Positions 10,782 through 20,775 are shown, counted from the stretch's first letter. The stretch: 36,420 nt of DNA from Pluralibacter gergoviae ATCC 33028 = NBRC 105706 (GCF_001598855.1 NZ_BCZS01000039.1:1-36420); one strand, 5' to 3'. A program made the numbers and translations. The notes: a model not told the origin generated them from the sequence alone.

Positions 10782-11378
10782 ATGGCGCATTATCTCAGCC
10801 TCTTTGTGCGCGCGGTGTTTGTGGAAAACATGGCGCTGGCCTTCTTCCTCGGCATGTGTACCTTCCTCGCGGTGTCGAAAAAGGTCTCGACCGCCTTCGG
10901 CCTCGGCGTGGCGGTCACGGTGGTGCTCGGCATCTCGGTGCCGGTCAATAACCTGATCTATAACCTGGTGCTGCGCGACGGCGCGCTGGTGGAGGGCGTG
11001 GATCTCAGCTTCCTCAACTTCATCACCTTCATCGGCGTCATTGCCGCGCTGGTGCAGATCCTTGAAATGATCCTCGATAAGTACTTCCCGTCGCTGTACA
11101 ACGCGCTGGGCATCTTCCTGCCGCTGATCGCGGTCAACTGCGCCATTTTCGGCGGCGTGTCGTTTATGGTGCAGCGCGACTATAACTTCCCCGAATCGGT
11201 GGTATACGGCTTCGGCTCCGGCATCGGCTGGATGCTGGCTATCGTGGCGATGGCCGGGCTGCGCGAGAAGATGAAGTACGCCAACGTGCCCGCAGGACTG
11301 CGCGGCTTAGGGATCACCTTTATCACCACCGGACTGATGGCGCTGGGCTTTATGTCATTCTCCGGCGTGCAGCTGTAA
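10782..11378 (+). CDS. nqrE: Na+-translocating NADH:quinone reductase subunit E
   Basis: NqrE is the six-helix partner of NqrD and is homologous to RnfA. The 198 residues include [26 protein letters not shown] near the N-terminus and [19 protein letters not shown] in the middle. These are the two half-helix segments with the conserved cysteines that coordinate the intramembrane iron centre. It is spaced 10 bases from nqrF. Confidence 0.96.
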   Translation: MAHYLSLFVRAVFVENMALAFFLGMCTFLAVSKKVSTAFGLGVAVTVVLGISVPVNNLIYNLVLRDGALVEGVDLSFLNFITFIGVIAALVQILEMILDKYFPSLYNALGIFLPLIAVNCAIFGGVSFMVQRDYNFPESVVYGFGSGIGWMLAIVAMAGLREKMKYANVPAGLRGLGITFITTGLMALGFMSFSGVQL

Positions 11379-11388
11379 GGGAGCGGAT

Positions 11389-12612
11389 ATGGAAATAATG
11401 CTTGGCGTGGCGATGTTTACGCTGATTGTGCTGGTGCTGTCGCTGCTGATCCTCGCCGCGCGCGCCAAACTGGTTAACTCAGGCGACGTGGTGATTGAGA
11501 TCAACAACGAAGCCGACAAGCAGATCCACACCCCGGCGGGCGACAAGCTGCTCAATACGCTCTCCAGCAATGGCATCTTCGTCTCCTCCGCCTGCGGCGG
11601 CGGCGGCTCCTGCGGCCAGTGCCGGGTGCGGGTGAAAGAGGGCGGCGGCGACATTCTGCCTACCGAGCTTTCGCACATCACCAAACGTGAGGCGAAAGAG
11701 GGCTGCCGCCTGGCCTGTCAGGTGGCGGTGCGCCAGAACATGAAGATTGAGCTTCCCGAGGAGGTCTTCGGCGTTAAAAAATGGGAGTGCGAGGTTATCT
11801 CTAACGATAACAGGGCCACCTTCATTAAAGAGCTGAAGCTGGCTATTCCTGAGGGGGAAGTGGTGCCGTTCCGCGCCGGGGGCTTTATCCAGATCGAGTG
11901 CCCGAGCCACAAAGTGGCCTACGCCGACTTTGACGTGCCGGAGGCGTACCGCAGCGACTGGGATAAGTTCAACCTGTTCCGCTACGTCTCCGAGGTCAGC
12001 GAACCGGCGCTGCGCGCCTACTCGATGGCCAACTACCCGGAAGAGAAGGGCATCATTATGCTCAACGTCCGTATCGCCACGCCGCCGCCGTCGGCGCCGG
12101 ATGTGGCGCCGGGCATCATGTCCTCTTACATCTGGTCGCTGAAGCCGGGCGATAAGGTGACCATTTCCGGGCCGTTCGGCGAGTTCTTTGCCAAAGAGAC
12201 CGATGCCGAAATGGTCTTTATCGGCGGCGGCGCCGGCATGGCGCCGATGCGCTCGCACATTTTCGACCAGCTCAAGCGGCTCGGCAGCCAGCGTAAAATC
12301 AGCTTCTGGTACGGCGCCCGCTCGCTGCGCGAAATGTTCTACGACGATGAGTTCGAACAGCTGGCGCGCGAGAACCCGAACTTCACCTTCCACGTGGCGC
12401 TCTCCGATCCGCAGCCGGAAGATAACTGGACCGGGCACACCGGCTTCATCCACAATGTGCTGTATGAGAACTACCTTAAGCAGCACCCGGCGCCGGAGGA
12501 CTGCGAGTTCTACATGTGCGGCCCGCCGGTGATGAACGCGGCGGTGATCAAAATGCTCAAGGATCTCGGCGTGGAGGATGAAAATATCATGCTTGATGAT
12601 TTCGGAGGCTGA
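11389..12612 (+). CDS. nqrF: Na+-translocating NADH:quinone reductase subunit F (NADH-oxidising)
   Basis: NqrF is the electron-input subunit. An N-terminal membrane helix (residues 3-25) is followed by a plant-type [2Fe-2S] ferredoxin domain with Cys69, Cys75, Cys78 and Cys110, then a ferredoxin-NADP-reductase-like domain that binds FAD (RAYSMAN) and NADH ([11 protein letters not shown] and [11 protein letters not shown]). The 407-residue length is standard. Its TGA overlaps the nqrM ATG, so the two are probably coupled. Confidence 0.97.
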   Translation: MEIMLGVAMFTLIVLVLSLLILAARAKLVNSGDVVIEINNEADKQIHTPAGDKLLNTLSSNGIFVSSACGGGGSCGQCRVRVKEGGGDILPTELSHITKREAKEGCRLACQVAVRQNMKIELPEEVFGVKKWECEVISNDNRATFIKELKLAIPEGEVVPFRAGGFIQIECPSHKVAYADFDVPEAYRSDWDKFNLFRYVSEVSEPALRAYSMANYPEEKGIIMLNVRIATPPPSAPDVAPGIMSSYIWSLKPGDKVTISGPFGEFFAKETDAEMVFIGGGAGMAPMRSHIFDQLKRLGSQRKISFWYGARSLREMFYDDEFEQLARENPNFTFHVALSDPQPEDNWTGHTGFIHNVLYENYLKQHPAPEDCEFYMCGPPVMNAAVIKMLKDLGVEDENIMLDDFGG

Positions 12613-12830
12613 TGATGCTGACGGTATTTCTCGCCACCTTCGCGGTGTTTTTGCTGGTGGTTTTCGGCATGTCGCTGGGCTACCTGATTAAGCGTAAGAG
12701 CATCCAGGGCAGCTGCGGCGGTATCTCCTCCCTCGGGCTGGAGAAGGTCTGCGACTGCCCGGAACCCTGCGATGCGCGTAAAAAGCGCGAGGCGCGCGAG
12801 GCCCGGCAGCGGCAAAACCGCATCCTGTAA
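12612..12830 (+). CDS. nqrM: Na+-NQR maturation factor NqrM (DUF539)
   Basis: NqrM is a small membrane protein needed to mature Na+-NQR, probably by delivering iron to the cysteine site between NqrD and NqrE. The 72-residue product has one N-terminal helix (TVFLATFAVFLLVVFGMSLGYL) and then a cysteine-rich stretch, SCGG and VCDCPEPCD, followed by a basic tail. This is the DUF539 pattern. The ATG at 12612 overlaps the nqrF stop; a second ATG at 12615 is equally possible. Confidence 0.92.
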   Translation: MMLTVFLATFAVFLLVVFGMSLGYLIKRKSIQGSCGGISSLGLEKVCDCPEPCDARKKREAREARQRQNRIL

Positions 12831-12835
12831 CGCCC

Positions 12836-12869
12836 GGCCCGGCGGCGGATCGCCGCCGGGCCTTCTCTT
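12836..12869 (+). terminator. Strong hairpin ending the nqr operon
   Basis: GGCCCGGCGGCG and CGCCGCCGGGCC form a perfect 12-bp stem around a GAT loop (12836-12862), six bases after the nqrM stop. The tail TTCTCTTG is only moderately T-rich, so termination may be partial or Rho-assisted. Confidence 0.65.
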
Positions 12870-12894
12870 GTGCTTCTCTCTTTTAATAATTTTG

Positions 12895-12910
12895 CTGTAT
12901 ACTTATCCAG
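12895..12910 (+). promoter_or_regulatory. LexA box of dinB
   Basis: CTGT-N8-CCAG (CTGTATACTTATCCAG) lies 20 bases before the dinB ATG. It matches the E. coli dinB LexA site, which also has CCAG instead of the canonical ACAG. The internal TATACT would be the -10 box, so LexA would sit directly on the promoter. Confidence 0.85.
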
Positions 12911-12930
12911 TTGTTTGCTGAGGGCCGGGT

Positions 12931-13989
12931 ATGCGCAAAATCATTCACGTCGATATGGACTGCTTTTTTGCCGCCGTTGAGATGCGGGATAATCCGGCCC
13001 TGCGCGACATTCCGCTGGCCATCGGCGGCAGCCGCGAGCGGCGGGGCGTGATCAGCACCGCCAACTACCCGGCGCGCAAATTTGGCGTGCGCAGCGCCAT
13101 GCCGACCGCCACCGCCCTGCGGCTCTGCCCGCACCTGACCCTGCTGCCGGGCCGCTTCGACGCCTACAAAGAGGCCTCGCACCACATCCGCGAAATCTTC
13201 TCCCGCTACACCTCGCGCATTGAGCCGCTCTCGCTTGACGAAGCCTACCTCGACGTCAGCGACAGCGTGCACTGCCACGGCTCGGCGACGCTGATCGCCC
13301 GGGAGATCCGCCAGACCATCAGCGACGAGCTGCACCTTACCGCCTCGGCGGGCGTGGCGCCGATCAAGTTTCTCGCCAAAATCGCCTCCGACCTCAACAA
13401 GCCCAACGGCCAGTACGTCATCACGCCCGAAACCATGCCCGCCTTTATCAAAAACCTGCCGCTGGCGAAAATCCCCGGCGTCGGCAAGGTGTCGGCGGCA
13501 AAGCTTGAGAGCATGGGGCTGCGCACCTGCGGTGACGTGCAGAACAGCGACCTGGCGACGCTGCTTAAGCGCTTCGGCAAATTTGGCCGGGTGCTGTGGG
13601 AGCGCAGCAGCGGCATCGACGAGCGGGAGGTGAATAACGACCGCCTGCGCAAATCCGTCGGCGTGGAGCGCACCCTGGCCGAGGATATCCACGACTGGGA
13701 GGCGTGCGAGGCTATCATCAACAACCAGCTCTATCCGGAGCTGGAGCGGCGGCTGAAGCAGGTTAAGCCGGATCTGCTTATCGCCCGCCAAGGCGTGAAG
13801 CTCAAGTTTAACGATTTCCAGCTCACCACCCAGGAGCACGTCTGGCCGCAGCTGAACCGGGAAGATCTGCTCGCCACCGCCTGGAAAACCTGGCAGGAGC
13901 GCCGCGCCGGGCGCGGCGTGCGGCTGGTGGGCCTGCACGTCACCCTGCTCGATCCGCAGATTGAGCGCCAGCTGGTGCTGGGGCTGTAG
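12931..13989 (+). CDS. dinB: DNA polymerase IV DinB
   Basis: Pol IV is the SOS-induced Y-family polymerase for translesion synthesis and mutagenesis. The product has 352 residues. The catalytic carboxylates are visible in [12 protein letters not shown] (Asp8) and SLDEAYLD (the second Asp-Glu pair). The little-finger domain follows the helix-hairpin-helix at [12 protein letters not shown], and the protein ends in QLVLGL, the beta-clamp-binding peptide. The LexA box upstream explains its regulation. In E. coli K-12 yafNOP follow dinB; here pepD is immediately next and convergent. Confidence 0.97.
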   Translation: MRKIIHVDMDCFFAAVEMRDNPALRDIPLAIGGSRERRGVISTANYPARKFGVRSAMPTATALRLCPHLTLLPGRFDAYKEASHHIREIFSRYTSRIEPLSLDEAYLDVSDSVHCHGSATLIAREIRQTISDELHLTASAGVAPIKFLAKIASDLNKPNGQYVITPETMPAFIKNLPLAKIPGVGKVSAAKLESMGLRTCGDVQNSDLATLLKRFGKFGRVLWERSSGIDEREVNNDRLRKSVGVERTLAEDIHDWEACEAIINNQLYPELERRLKQVKPDLLIARQGVKLKFNDFQLTTQEHVWPQLNREDLLATAWKTWQERRAGRGVRLVGLHVTLLDPQIERQLVLGL

Positions 13990-14017
13990 GGCGAGTTTTG
14001 TCGGTCAGGCAAGCGCA

Positions 14018-14043
14018 GCGCCGCCTGACAACGCAGGCGGCGC
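14018..14043. repeat. Hairpin between convergent dinB and pepD
   Basis: GCGCCGCCTG and CAGGCGGCGC form a perfect 10-bp stem with a six-base loop. A second, mutually exclusive pairing exists between GTCAGGC (14004-14010) and GCCTGAC (14023-14029). Neither T-tract is good, so it may be a REP-like element that also limits read-through in both directions. Confidence 0.55.
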
Positions 14044-14059
14044 AAGGCCAGAGGCGGGA

Positions 14060-15517
14060 TTACTTCGCGGGAATAGACTTCAGCAGTTCGGTCAGCAGGA
14101 TCCAGTACTGGCCCACGCTTTCGATATGCACCTGCTCATCCGGCGAGTGCGGCCCGGTGATGGTTGGCCCGATGGAAACCATATCCATATTCGGGTACGG
14201 CTTTTTGAACAGGCCGCATTCCAGACCGGCGTGGATCACCTGAATGTTCGGCGTCTTGTTGAACAGGCGCTGGTAGGTTTCGCGCACCAGGTGCATTACC
14301 GGCGAGTTGGCGTCCGGCTGCCAGCCCGGGTATCCGCCCTTCGGCGTGGTCTGCGCCCCGGCCAGCTTGCCCAGCGACTCCAGCATGCTTACCACGTACT
14401 CTTTACCGCTGTCGATCAGGGAGCGGATCAGGCAGTTGATGTTCACCTTCTCATCGTCCATGGTGACCACGCCGATGTTCAGGGAGGTTTCCACCACGCC
14501 CTTCGCCACGTCGGAGTTGCGGATCACGCCGTTCGGCATGGCGTTCAGCAGGCGCACGAAGGTGTCGCGGCACTGGGCGGTGAGGGCGCCTTTATCCGCA
14601 GAGGCCGTTTCCAGCACCAGGGTGAGGTTCTTCTCTTTCGCTTCCAGCTCGTTTTTCAGGATCGCCTGATACTTGCTGACCAGCGCCTTCAGGGCGTCGG
14701 CCTTTGCTGCCGGCACGGCGAGAGTGGCGAAGGCTTCGCGCGGAATGGCGTTGCGCAGGGTGCCGCCGTTAAAGTCCACCAGGCGCAGATCCAGTTCCGC
14801 CGCGTGGCCGGCCAGGAAGCGCACCAGCAGCTTGTTGGCGTTGCCCAGACCTAAATGAATGTCGCCGCCGGAGTGCCCGCCCTTCAGGCCCTTCAGGGTC
14901 AGCTTAAAGGTCGTAAAACCGGCCGGCACCGCTTCGCGGGTAAGCTGAAGGGTGCTGGTAAAGTCGATGCCGCCCGCGCAGCCCATGTAGATCTCGCCTT
15001 CCTCTTCCGAGTCGGTGTTGATCAGGATATCGGCCTGTAGCCAGTTGGCCTGCAGACCGAACGCGCCGTCCATGCCGGTTTCTTCCGTCATGGTCAGCAG
15101 CACTTCCAGCGGGCCGTGTTCGACGCTGTCGTCGGCCAGCACCGCCAGCGCGGACGCCATGCCGATGCCGTTATCCGCGCCCAGGGTGGTGCCGCGCGCC
15201 TTAACCCATTCGCCGTCGATGTAAGGCTGGATAGGATCTTTGGTGAAGTCGTGAACGGTATCGTTATTTTTCTGCGGCACCATATCGAGGTGCGCCTGCA
15301 GGGCCACCGGCTTGCGGTTCTCCATGCCCGCCGTCGCCGCTTTACGGATCAGGATATTGCCTACCTGGTCGCGCTCCGCGTGCAGGCCTTTCTCTTTCGC
15401 CCAGCCCATAATGTGCTCGGCCAGCGCCTGCTCGTGATGGGAAGGGTGCGGAATGGAGCAGATCTTGGCAAAAATATCCCACAGCGGCTGAGGGGAAAGT
15501 TGAGACAGTTCTGACAC
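14060..15517 (-). CDS. pepD: Aminoacyl-histidine dipeptidase PepD
   Basis: PepD is a cytosolic zinc-dependent M20-family dipeptidase (carnosinase-like) that cleaves Xaa-His and other dipeptides. The start is the GTG at 15517 (MSELSQLSPQPLWDIF), preceded by AAGGAGA, which gives 485 residues exactly as in E. coli, where the start is also GTG. Metal-site residues visible are His76 and Asp78 in LQAHLDMV, Asp115 in TLGADNGIGM, Glu145-Glu146 in MTEET, and the C-terminal TGPHSPDEQVH. An upstream in-frame ATG would add nine residues not found in the family. Confidence 0.96.
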   Translation of the reverse strand: MSELSQLSPQPLWDIFAKICSIPHPSHHEQALAEHIMGWAKEKGLHAERDQVGNILIRKAATAGMENRKPVALQAHLDMVPQKNNDTVHDFTKDPIQPYIDGEWVKARGTTLGADNGIGMASALAVLADDSVEHGPLEVLLTMTEETGMDGAFGLQANWLQADILINTDSEEEGEIYMGCAGGIDFTSTLQLTREAVPAGFTTFKLTLKGLKGGHSGGDIHLGLGNANKLLVRFLAGHAAELDLRLVDFNGGTLRNAIPREAFATLAVPAAKADALKALVSKYQAILKNELEAKEKNLTLVLETASADKGALTAQCRDTFVRLLNAMPNGVIRNSDVAKGVVETSLNIGVVTMDDEKVNINCLIRSLIDSGKEYVVSMLESLGKLAGAQTTPKGGYPGWQPDANSPVMHLVRETYQRLFNKTPNIQVIHAGLECGLFKKPYPNMDMVSIGPTITGPHSPDEQVHIESVGQYWILLTELLKSIPAK

Positions 15518-15681
15518 GGTAAGTCTCCTTACGGCTTGCTGCAAAAGTCACTTGCAGCTAAAGGGTTAGCGGTAACAAACAGGCACCAGGCCTGACTTGC
15601 ACGATGCGGTTGAGAATACCACTTTCTGCCTGCCGTTGTAGTCCGGCGGCGGCAAAAACTCCCGCCCGGGCCGTTAAGCAC

Positions 15682-15710
15682 TGGTTTTTAGTGCGCCAGA
15701 TCTCTATAAT
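15682..15710 (+). promoter_or_regulatory. gpt promoter
   Basis: A perfect TATAAT (15705-15710) lies 67 bases before the gpt ATG, with a poor -35 (TGGTTT) 17 bases upstream. The surrounding sequence closely resembles the E. coli gpt upstream region as remembered. Confidence 0.6.
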
Positions 15711-15777
15711 CTCGCGCAACCTGGATTCACCCCTGAACATTTTTTAAGCCGTTTTAAGAAGGCTGGGACACTATCAC

Positions 15778-16236
15778 ATGAGCGAAAAATACGTCGTCAC
15801 CTGGGACATGTTGCAGATTCACGCCCGCAAGCTGGCCGCGCGCCTGCTGCCCGCTGAACAGTGGAAAGGCATTATTGCCGTCAGCCGCGGAGGTCTGGTC
15901 CCTGGCGGTCTGCTGGCCCGTGAACTGGGCATTCGCCACGTTGATACCGTCTGTATCTCCAGCTACGACCACGACAACCAGCGCGAGCTGAAAGTGCTTA
16001 AGCGTGCCGAAGGCGATGGCGAAGGCTTCATCGTTATTGATGACCTGGTGGATACCGGCGGCACCGCAGTCGCGATCCGCGAAATGTACCCGAAAGCGCA
16101 CTTCGTGACCATCTTCGCTAAACCGGCCGGTAAGCCGCTGGTGGATGATTATATTGTTGATATCCCGCAGGATACCTGGATTGAGCAGCCGTGGGACATG
16201 GGCGTGGTCTTCGTACCGCCTATCAGCGGCCGCTAA
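15778..16236 (+). CDS. gpt: Xanthine-guanine phosphoribosyltransferase
   Basis: Gpt salvages guanine, xanthine and less well hypoxanthine with PRPP, at the inner face of the membrane. The 152 residues equal the E. coli length. The PRPP-binding loop [15 protein letters not shown], the N-terminal [19 protein letters not shown] and the C-terminal [15 protein letters not shown] are all present. It is divergent from pepD across 260 bases and followed by a strong terminator. Confidence 0.97.
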   Translation: MSEKYVVTWDMLQIHARKLAARLLPAEQWKGIIAVSRGGLVPGGLLARELGIRHVDTVCISSYDHDNQRELKVLKRAEGDGEGFIVIDDLVDTGGTAVAIREMYPKAHFVTIFAKPAGKPLVDDYIVDIPQDTWIEQPWDMGVVFVPPISGR

Positions 16237-16256
16237 GCAACTCAGCGTCATCCCCG

Positions 16257-16286
16257 CGCCCGGCAATGCCGGGCGTTGTTTTTTTT
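16257..16286 (+). terminator. Intrinsic terminator of gpt
   Basis: CGCCCGGC, AAT and GCCGGGCG form a perfect 8-bp hairpin (16257-16275), followed by TTGTTTTTTTT. Confidence 0.85.
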
Positions 16287-16300
16287 AGCGCCCGACGGGG

Positions 16301-16320
16301 TACAATAGAAACCCTATTGT
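16301..16320 (+). promoter_or_regulatory. frsA -10 box and 7-bp inverted repeat
   Basis: TACAAT (16301-16306) is a plausible -10 box 33 bases before frsA. ACAATAG (16302-16308) and CTATTGT (16314-16320) form a perfect inverted repeat with a 5-base spacer overlapping it, which could be an operator or a leader hairpin. Confidence 0.35.
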
Positions 16321-16338
16321 CTTCATGGAGTCCGGAAG

Positions 16339-17583
16339 ATGGCGGAAGCTAACCTCAGCGAACAGCTCTTTAAACCCCGTTTTAAACATGCGGAAACCTC
16401 GACCCTGGTACGCCGCCCGCGCCACCGTGCGCCGACGCCGGTACACTCAACCCTCGACGGTAAAAATGCGCCGCGCTGGTACCGGATGCTTAATCGCCTG
16501 ATGTGGATAAGTCGGGGCGTCACTCCGCAGGAGATCCTCGACGTGCAGGCGCGGATCGTAATGAGCACCGCCGAGCGCACCAACAGCGAACTGTACGACA
16601 CGGTGGTGGGCTACCGCAGCGGCAACTGGATTTACGAGTGGTCGAAGCAGGCGGCGCTCCGGCAGCAGCAGGCCACCGAGGCGCAGGACGAGATAGAGAG
16701 CGGCCGCCGCTGGCTGCACGCCTCCGCACTGTTCAGCATCGCCGCCTATCCGCACCTCAAGGGCGACGAGCTGGCGGATCAGGCCCAGGCGCTGGCTAAC
16801 CGCGCCTACGAAGAGGCGGCGAAGCGGCTGCCGGGCGGCATACGCGAACTGACGTTTACGATACCGGGCGGCGCGCCGGTGATCGGCTTTTTACACACGC
16901 CGCCGGGCGACGGCCCATTCCCGACCGTACTGATGTGCGGCGGCCTCGACGGGCTGCAGAGCGACTACTACCACCTCTACGCCGACTACTTTGCGCCGCT
17001 GGGCATCGCCATGCTGACGCTGGATATGCCCTCCATCGGCTTCTCGTCGAAGTGGAAGCTGACCCAGGACTCCAGCTTTCTCCATCAGCAGGTGCTGAAG
17101 GCGCTGCCCGACATTGCCTGGGTAGACCATACCCGCGTCGCCGCCTTCGGCTTTCGCTTTGGCGCCAACGTGGCGGTGCGCCTCGCTTACCTCGAGTCGC
17201 CGCGCCTGAAGGCCGTGGCCTGCCTCGGGCCGATGGTGCACGCTCTGCTGGCCAATCCGCAGGGGCAGGGCAACATCCCGGAAATGTACCTTGACGTTCT
17301 CGCCTCGCGCCTGGGCATGAGCGACGCCTCCGACGAGGCGCTGCGCATGGAGCTGAACTGCTACTCGCTCAAGACGCAGGGCCTGCTGGGCCGCCGCTGC
17401 CCGACGCCGATGATATCGGGATACTGGGACAACGACCCTTTCAGCCCCGAAAGTGAATCGCGGCTGATCGCCTCTTCATCGTCGGACGGAAAGCTGCTGC
17501 CGATCCCCTTCAAGCCGGTGTATCGGAACTTTGACAAGGCGTTAAGAGAAATTGCTGCCTGGATCAACCATAGATTTGGTTAA
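16339..17583 (+). CDS. frsA: Fermentation-respiration switch protein FrsA
   Basis: FrsA (YafA) is an alpha/beta-hydrolase-fold protein reported to bind unphosphorylated EIIA-Glc and to shift metabolism toward fermentation. The 414-residue product matches the E. coli length. The N-terminal helical cap ([20 protein letters not shown]) precedes the hydrolase domain, which contains [17 protein letters not shown]. At the nucleophile elbow the sequence is [13 protein letters not shown], so the usual GxSxG serine is missing, as in E. coli FrsA. This is one reason its enzymatic role is debated. A terminator separates it from gpt. Confidence 0.95.
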   Translation: MAEANLSEQLFKPRFKHAETSTLVRRPRHRAPTPVHSTLDGKNAPRWYRMLNRLMWISRGVTPQEILDVQARIVMSTAERTNSELYDTVVGYRSGNWIYEWSKQAALRQQQATEAQDEIESGRRWLHASALFSIAAYPHLKGDELADQAQALANRAYEEAAKRLPGGIRELTFTIPGGAPVIGFLHTPPGDGPFPTVLMCGGLDGLQSDYYHLYADYFAPLGIAMLTLDMPSIGFSSKWKLTQDSSFLHQQVLKALPDIAWVDHTRVAAFGFRFGANVAVRLAYLESPRLKAVACLGPMVHALLANPQGQGNIPEMYLDVLASRLGMSDASDEALRMELNCYSLKTQGLLGRRCPTPMISGYWDNDPFSPESESRLIASSSSDGKLLPIPFKPVYRNFDKALREIAAWINHRFG

Positions 17584-17638
17584 TAGTTGCTAATTTGTAT
17601 TGATTTGGTAAAACAGTGCATCACCTAAGGAGATCGCA

Positions 17639-18037
17639 ATGACGTTACCAAGTGGACACCCGAAGAGTAAATTGATCAAGAAACTCGCCGCGCTTGGCCC
17701 GTATATCCGGGAGGAGCAGTGCGAAAACAATCGCTTTTTTTTCGACTGCCTGGCGGTTTGCGTCAACGTAAAGCCGGCGCCGGAAAAGCGTGAGTTCTGG
17801 GGCTGGTGGCTTGAAATGGAAGCCGAAGAGAAGCGTTTTACTTACAGCTATCAGTTTGGACTGTTCGACAAAGAGGGCATCTGGCAGCCCACCGCCATTA
17901 AAGATACCGAGGTGAAAGAGCGCCTGGAGCAGACGCTGCGTGAGTTTCACGAGCGCGCCCGCGAGGTGCTGAAAACGTTCGACCTGGCGCTTGAACCCGC
18001 CGACAACGTCGAGCAGCCGGTGCGGCTCTCCGCCTGA
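17639..18037 (+). CDS. crl: Sigma-S assembly factor Crl
   Basis: Crl binds the stationary-phase sigma factor RpoS and helps it assemble with core RNA polymerase. The 132-residue product, one shorter than in E. coli, carries the signature region [10 protein letters not shown] and [11 protein letters not shown]. The latter includes Phe53 and Trp56, residues implicated in sigma-S contact. TAAGGAGA lies just upstream of the ATG. It sits alone between frsA and proB, as in other enterobacteria. Confidence 0.95.
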   Translation: MTLPSGHPKSKLIKKLAALGPYIREEQCENNRFFFDCLAVCVNVKPAPEKREFWGWWLEMEAEEKRFTYSYQFGLFDKEGIWQPTAIKDTEVKERLEQTLREFHERAREVLKTFDLALEPADNVEQPVRLSA

Positions 18038-18060
18038 CGCCGCGCGTTACGCTATTACAG

Positions 18061-18087
18061 GCCCTGTCGGCAACGGCAGGGCTTTTT
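18061..18087 (+). terminator. Intrinsic terminator of crl
   Basis: GCCCTG (18061-18066) pairs with CAGGGC (18077-18082) around a 10-base loop, followed by TTTTT. Confidence 0.75.
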
Positions 18088-18135
18088 GCTGCCTTCCCGC
18101 TCAATTCCCTGGCCTTATTGCAACAATTTGTCCCG

Positions 18136-18166
18136 CAGGCCGCTGCCGCAGTTGGCAAGCGGCCTG
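18136..18166 (+). promoter_or_regulatory. Hairpin in the proB leader
   Basis: CAGGCCGCT (18136-18144) pairs with AGCGGCCTG (18158-18166), and the inner GCC/GGC adds three more pairs around a 6-base loop. It lies about 45 bases before proB and has no immediate T-tract. Whether it is a transcript leader or promoter-proximal DNA is not resolved. Confidence 0.45.
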
Positions 18167-18212
18167 ACTCCTGCTAAAACGTCTTTTTCTTATTCTTAAA
18201 TGGCAGAGAATC

Positions 18213-19316
18213 ATGAGTGACAGCCAGACGCTGGTCATCAAACTGGGTACCAGCGTATTAACCGGGGGATCGCGCCGCCTCAACCGCGCCCATATCGTTG
18301 AACTTGTCCGCCAGTGCGCCCAGCTGCACGCCGCCGGACACCGGATTGTGATTGTGACCTCCGGCGCTATTGCCGCCGGGCGCGAGCATCTGGGCTACCC
18401 GGAACTGCCTGCCACCATCGCCTCCAAGCAGCTGCTGGCCGCCGTGGGCCAGAGCCGCCTGATCCAGCTCTGGGAACAGCTCTTCTCCATCTACGGCATT
18501 CACGTTGGCCAGATGCTGCTGACCCGCGCCGATATGGAGGACAGGGAGCGCTTCCTCAACGCCCGCGACATGCTGCGCGCGCTGCTGGACAACCATATTG
18601 TGCCGGTGATCAATGAAAACGACGCCGTCGCCACCAGCGAAATCAAGGTCGGCGACAATGATAACCTCTCGGCGCTGGCGGCGATCCTCGCCGGGGCCGA
18701 CAAGCTGCTGCTGCTCACCGACCAGCAGGGGCTGTTCACCGCCGATCCGCGCAGCAACCCGCAGGCCGAACTGATCCAGGATGTTCACGGTATCGACGAC
18801 GCCCTGCGCGCCATCGCCGGCGACAGCGTCTCCGGCCTCGGCACCGGCGGCATGGGCACCAAGCTGCAGGCCGCCGACGTCGCCTGCCGGGCGGGCATCG
18901 ACACCATCATCGCCGCCGGCAGCCGCCCCGGCGTCATCGGCGACGTGATGGAGGGCATCTCCGTCGGCACCCGCTTCCACGCCCAGGCCTCGCCGCTGGA
19001 GACCCGCAAGCGCTGGATCTTCGGCGCGCCGCCGGCGGGGGAACTTGCCGTTGACGAAGGCGCCACCACCGCGATTCTGGAAAGGGGCAGCTCGCTGCTT
19101 CCAAAAGGAATTAAAAGCGTGACAGGCAACTTCTCCCGTGGTGAAGTGATCCGCATTCGCGATCTTGACGGACGCGACATCGCCCACGGCGTCAGCCGCT
19201 ACAACAGCGACGCCCTCAGGCGCATCGCCGGGCAGCACTCGCAGCAGATTGACGCCATTCTCGGCTACGAATACGGCCCGGTTGCCGTCCACCGCGACGA
19301 TATGATCACCCGCTAA
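18213..19316 (+). CDS. proB: Glutamate 5-kinase ProB
   Basis: ProB phosphorylates glutamate to gamma-glutamyl phosphate, the first and proline-inhibited step of proline synthesis. The 367-residue product has the N-terminal amino-acid-kinase domain, with [27 protein letters not shown], and [19 protein letters not shown]-terminal PUA domain occupies about residues 275-367. It is 10 bases upstream of proA, and the two form an operon and act as a complex channelling the labile intermediate. Confidence 0.97.
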   Translation: MSDSQTLVIKLGTSVLTGGSRRLNRAHIVELVRQCAQLHAAGHRIVIVTSGAIAAGREHLGYPELPATIASKQLLAAVGQSRLIQLWEQLFSIYGIHVGQMLLTRADMEDRERFLNARDMLRALLDNHIVPVINENDAVATSEIKVGDNDNLSALAAILAGADKLLLLTDQQGLFTADPRSNPQAELIQDVHGIDDALRAIAGDSVSGLGTGGMGTKLQAADVACRAGIDTIIAAGSRPGVIGDVMEGISVGTRFHAQASPLETRKRWIFGAPPAGELAVDEGATTAILERGSSLLPKGIKSVTGNFSRGEVIRIRDLDGRDIAHGVSRYNSDALRRIAGQHSQQIDAILGYEYGPVAVHRDDMITR

Positions 19317-19326
19317 GGAACCAGAC

Positions 19327-20580
19327 ATGCTTGAACAGATGGGCGCTGCCGCCAGGGCAGCATCGTATACGCTGGCGCTCCTCTCCAGCCGGGAGAAGAA
19401 TCAGGTACTGGAAACAATTGCCGACTTGCTCGAGGCGCAGAGCGACGCCATCCTGCAGGCCAACGATCTCGACCTCGAAGAAGCCCGCGCCGCCGGCCTG
19501 AGCGAAGCGCTGCTCGACAGGCTCACCCTGACGCCGGAGCGCCTGAGCGCCATCGCCGGCGACGTGCGCCAGGTCTGCAGCCTCGCCGATCCGGTCGGCC
19601 AGGTGATTGACGGCGGACTTCTCGACAGCGGCCTGCGCATCGAACGCCGCCGGGTGCCCCTCGGCGTGGTCGGCGTTATCTACGAGGCGCGCCCCAACGT
19701 TACCCTTGACGTCGCCGCCCTGTGCCTTAAAACCGGCAACGCCGCCATCCTGCGCGGCGGCAAAGAGACCTGCCGCACCAACGCCGCCACCGTGAAAGTG
19801 ATCCAGCAGGCGCTGGAAGCGTGCGGCCTGCCCGCCGGCGCCGTCCAGGCCATCGAAAGCCCGGACCGCGCGCTGGTGGGCGAAATGCTCAAAATGGACA
19901 AGTACATCGACATGCTGATCCCGCGCGGCGGCGCCGGGCTGCACAAGCTGTGCCGCGAAGAGTCCACCATCCCGGTGATCACCGGCGGCATCGGCGTCTG
20001 CCACACCTTCGTCGACGCCTCGGCGGAAATTGAGCCGGCGCTGAACATCATCGTCAACGCCAAGACCCAGCGCCCCAGCACCTGCAACACCCTGGAGACG
20101 CTGCTGGTGCACAAGGACATCGCCGACAGCTTCCTGCCCGCGCTGAGCCAGCGCATGGCCGATGCGGGCGTCACCCTGCACGCCGACGAGAACGCCATCA
20201 CCCAGCTGCCCAGCGGCCCGGCTGAGGTGGTGCTGGTCGAACCGGAGCAGTACGACGACGAATACCTGTCGCTGGATCTCAACGTCAAGCTGGTGGACGA
20301 CCTGGACGGCGCCATCGCCCACATCCGCGAGCACGGCACCCAGCATTCGGACGCCATCCTGACCCGCACCCTGCGCAACGCCGACCGCTTCGTCAACGAA
20401 GTGGATTCCTCCGCGGTGTACGTCAACGCTTCCACCCGCTTCACCGACGGCGCCCAGTTCGGCCTCGGCGCCGAGGTAGCGGTCAGCACCCAGAAGCTGC
20501 ACGCCCGCGGCCCGATGGGCCTGGAGGCGCTGACTACCTACAAGTGGATTGGCTTCGGTAACGACACGATCCGCGCGTAA
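19327..20580 (+). CDS. proA: Gamma-glutamyl phosphate reductase ProA
   Basis: ProA reduces gamma-glutamyl phosphate to glutamate 5-semialdehyde with NADPH, the second step to proline. The 417-residue protein equals the E. coli length. It is an aldehyde-dehydrogenase-fold enzyme with the catalytic cysteine at about residue 253 in [14 protein letters not shown], and it shows [13 protein letters not shown] near the cofactor site. It is the second gene of the proBA operon and is followed by thrW. Confidence 0.97.
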   Translation: MLEQMGAAARAASYTLALLSSREKNQVLETIADLLEAQSDAILQANDLDLEEARAAGLSEALLDRLTLTPERLSAIAGDVRQVCSLADPVGQVIDGGLLDSGLRIERRRVPLGVVGVIYEARPNVTLDVAALCLKTGNAAILRGGKETCRTNAATVKVIQQALEACGLPAGAVQAIESPDRALVGEMLKMDKYIDMLIPRGGAGLHKLCREESTIPVITGGIGVCHTFVDASAEIEPALNIIVNAKTQRPSTCNTLETLLVHKDIADSFLPALSQRMADAGVTLHADENAITQLPSGPAEVVLVEPEQYDDEYLSLDLNVKLVDDLDGAIAHIREHGTQHSDAILTRTLRNADRFVNEVDSSAVYVNASTRFTDGAQFGLGAEVAVSTQKLHARGPMGLEALTTYKWIGFGNDTIRA

Positions 20581-20585
20581 TTGAC

Positions 20586-20643
20586 CTGCGGGTGATGCAA
20601 AAGTAGCCGTTTGATATCAAAGGCATTGACGTATCACCCGCAG
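20586..20643 (+). terminator. Long-looped hairpin after proBA
   Basis: CTGCGGGTGAT (20586-20596) and ATCACCCGCAG (20633-20643) are a perfect 11-bp inverted repeat separated by 36 bases. Inside the loop, GCC-G-TTTGATATCAAA-GGC forms a second palindrome. The structure ends in AGTTTTAAC, a weak T-tract. It may terminate proBA or process the thrW precursor. Confidence 0.5.
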
Positions 20644-20684
20644 AGTTTTAACCTTCTAGGCCACAGCAGCACCGCTTCCCCAAA

Positions 20685-20760
20685 GCCGATATAGCTCAGT
20701 TGGTAGAGCAGCGCATTCGTAATGCGAAGGTCGTAGGTTCGACTCCTATTATCGGCACCA
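20685..20760 (+). tRNA. thrW: tRNA-Thr(CGT), thrW
   Basis: The 76-base sequence folds as a tRNA: acceptor GCCGATA pairs with TATCGGC, the D-arm has AGTTGGTA, and the anticodon loop TTCGTAA carries CGT at 20718-20720. The T-arm loop begins TTCGACT and CCA is encoded (20758-20760). It appears identical to E. coli thrW as remembered. thrW is a known attachment site for prophages and islands, and the element to the right begins here. Confidence 0.97.
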
Positions 20761-20775
20761 TTCAAATATCTCCTG

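Noticed and set aside
18258..20502. Long minus-strand open frames opposite proB and proA
   Set aside because: Gly/Ala/Val/Asp-rich shadow translations of GC-rich genes. proB and proA are both intact on the plus strand.
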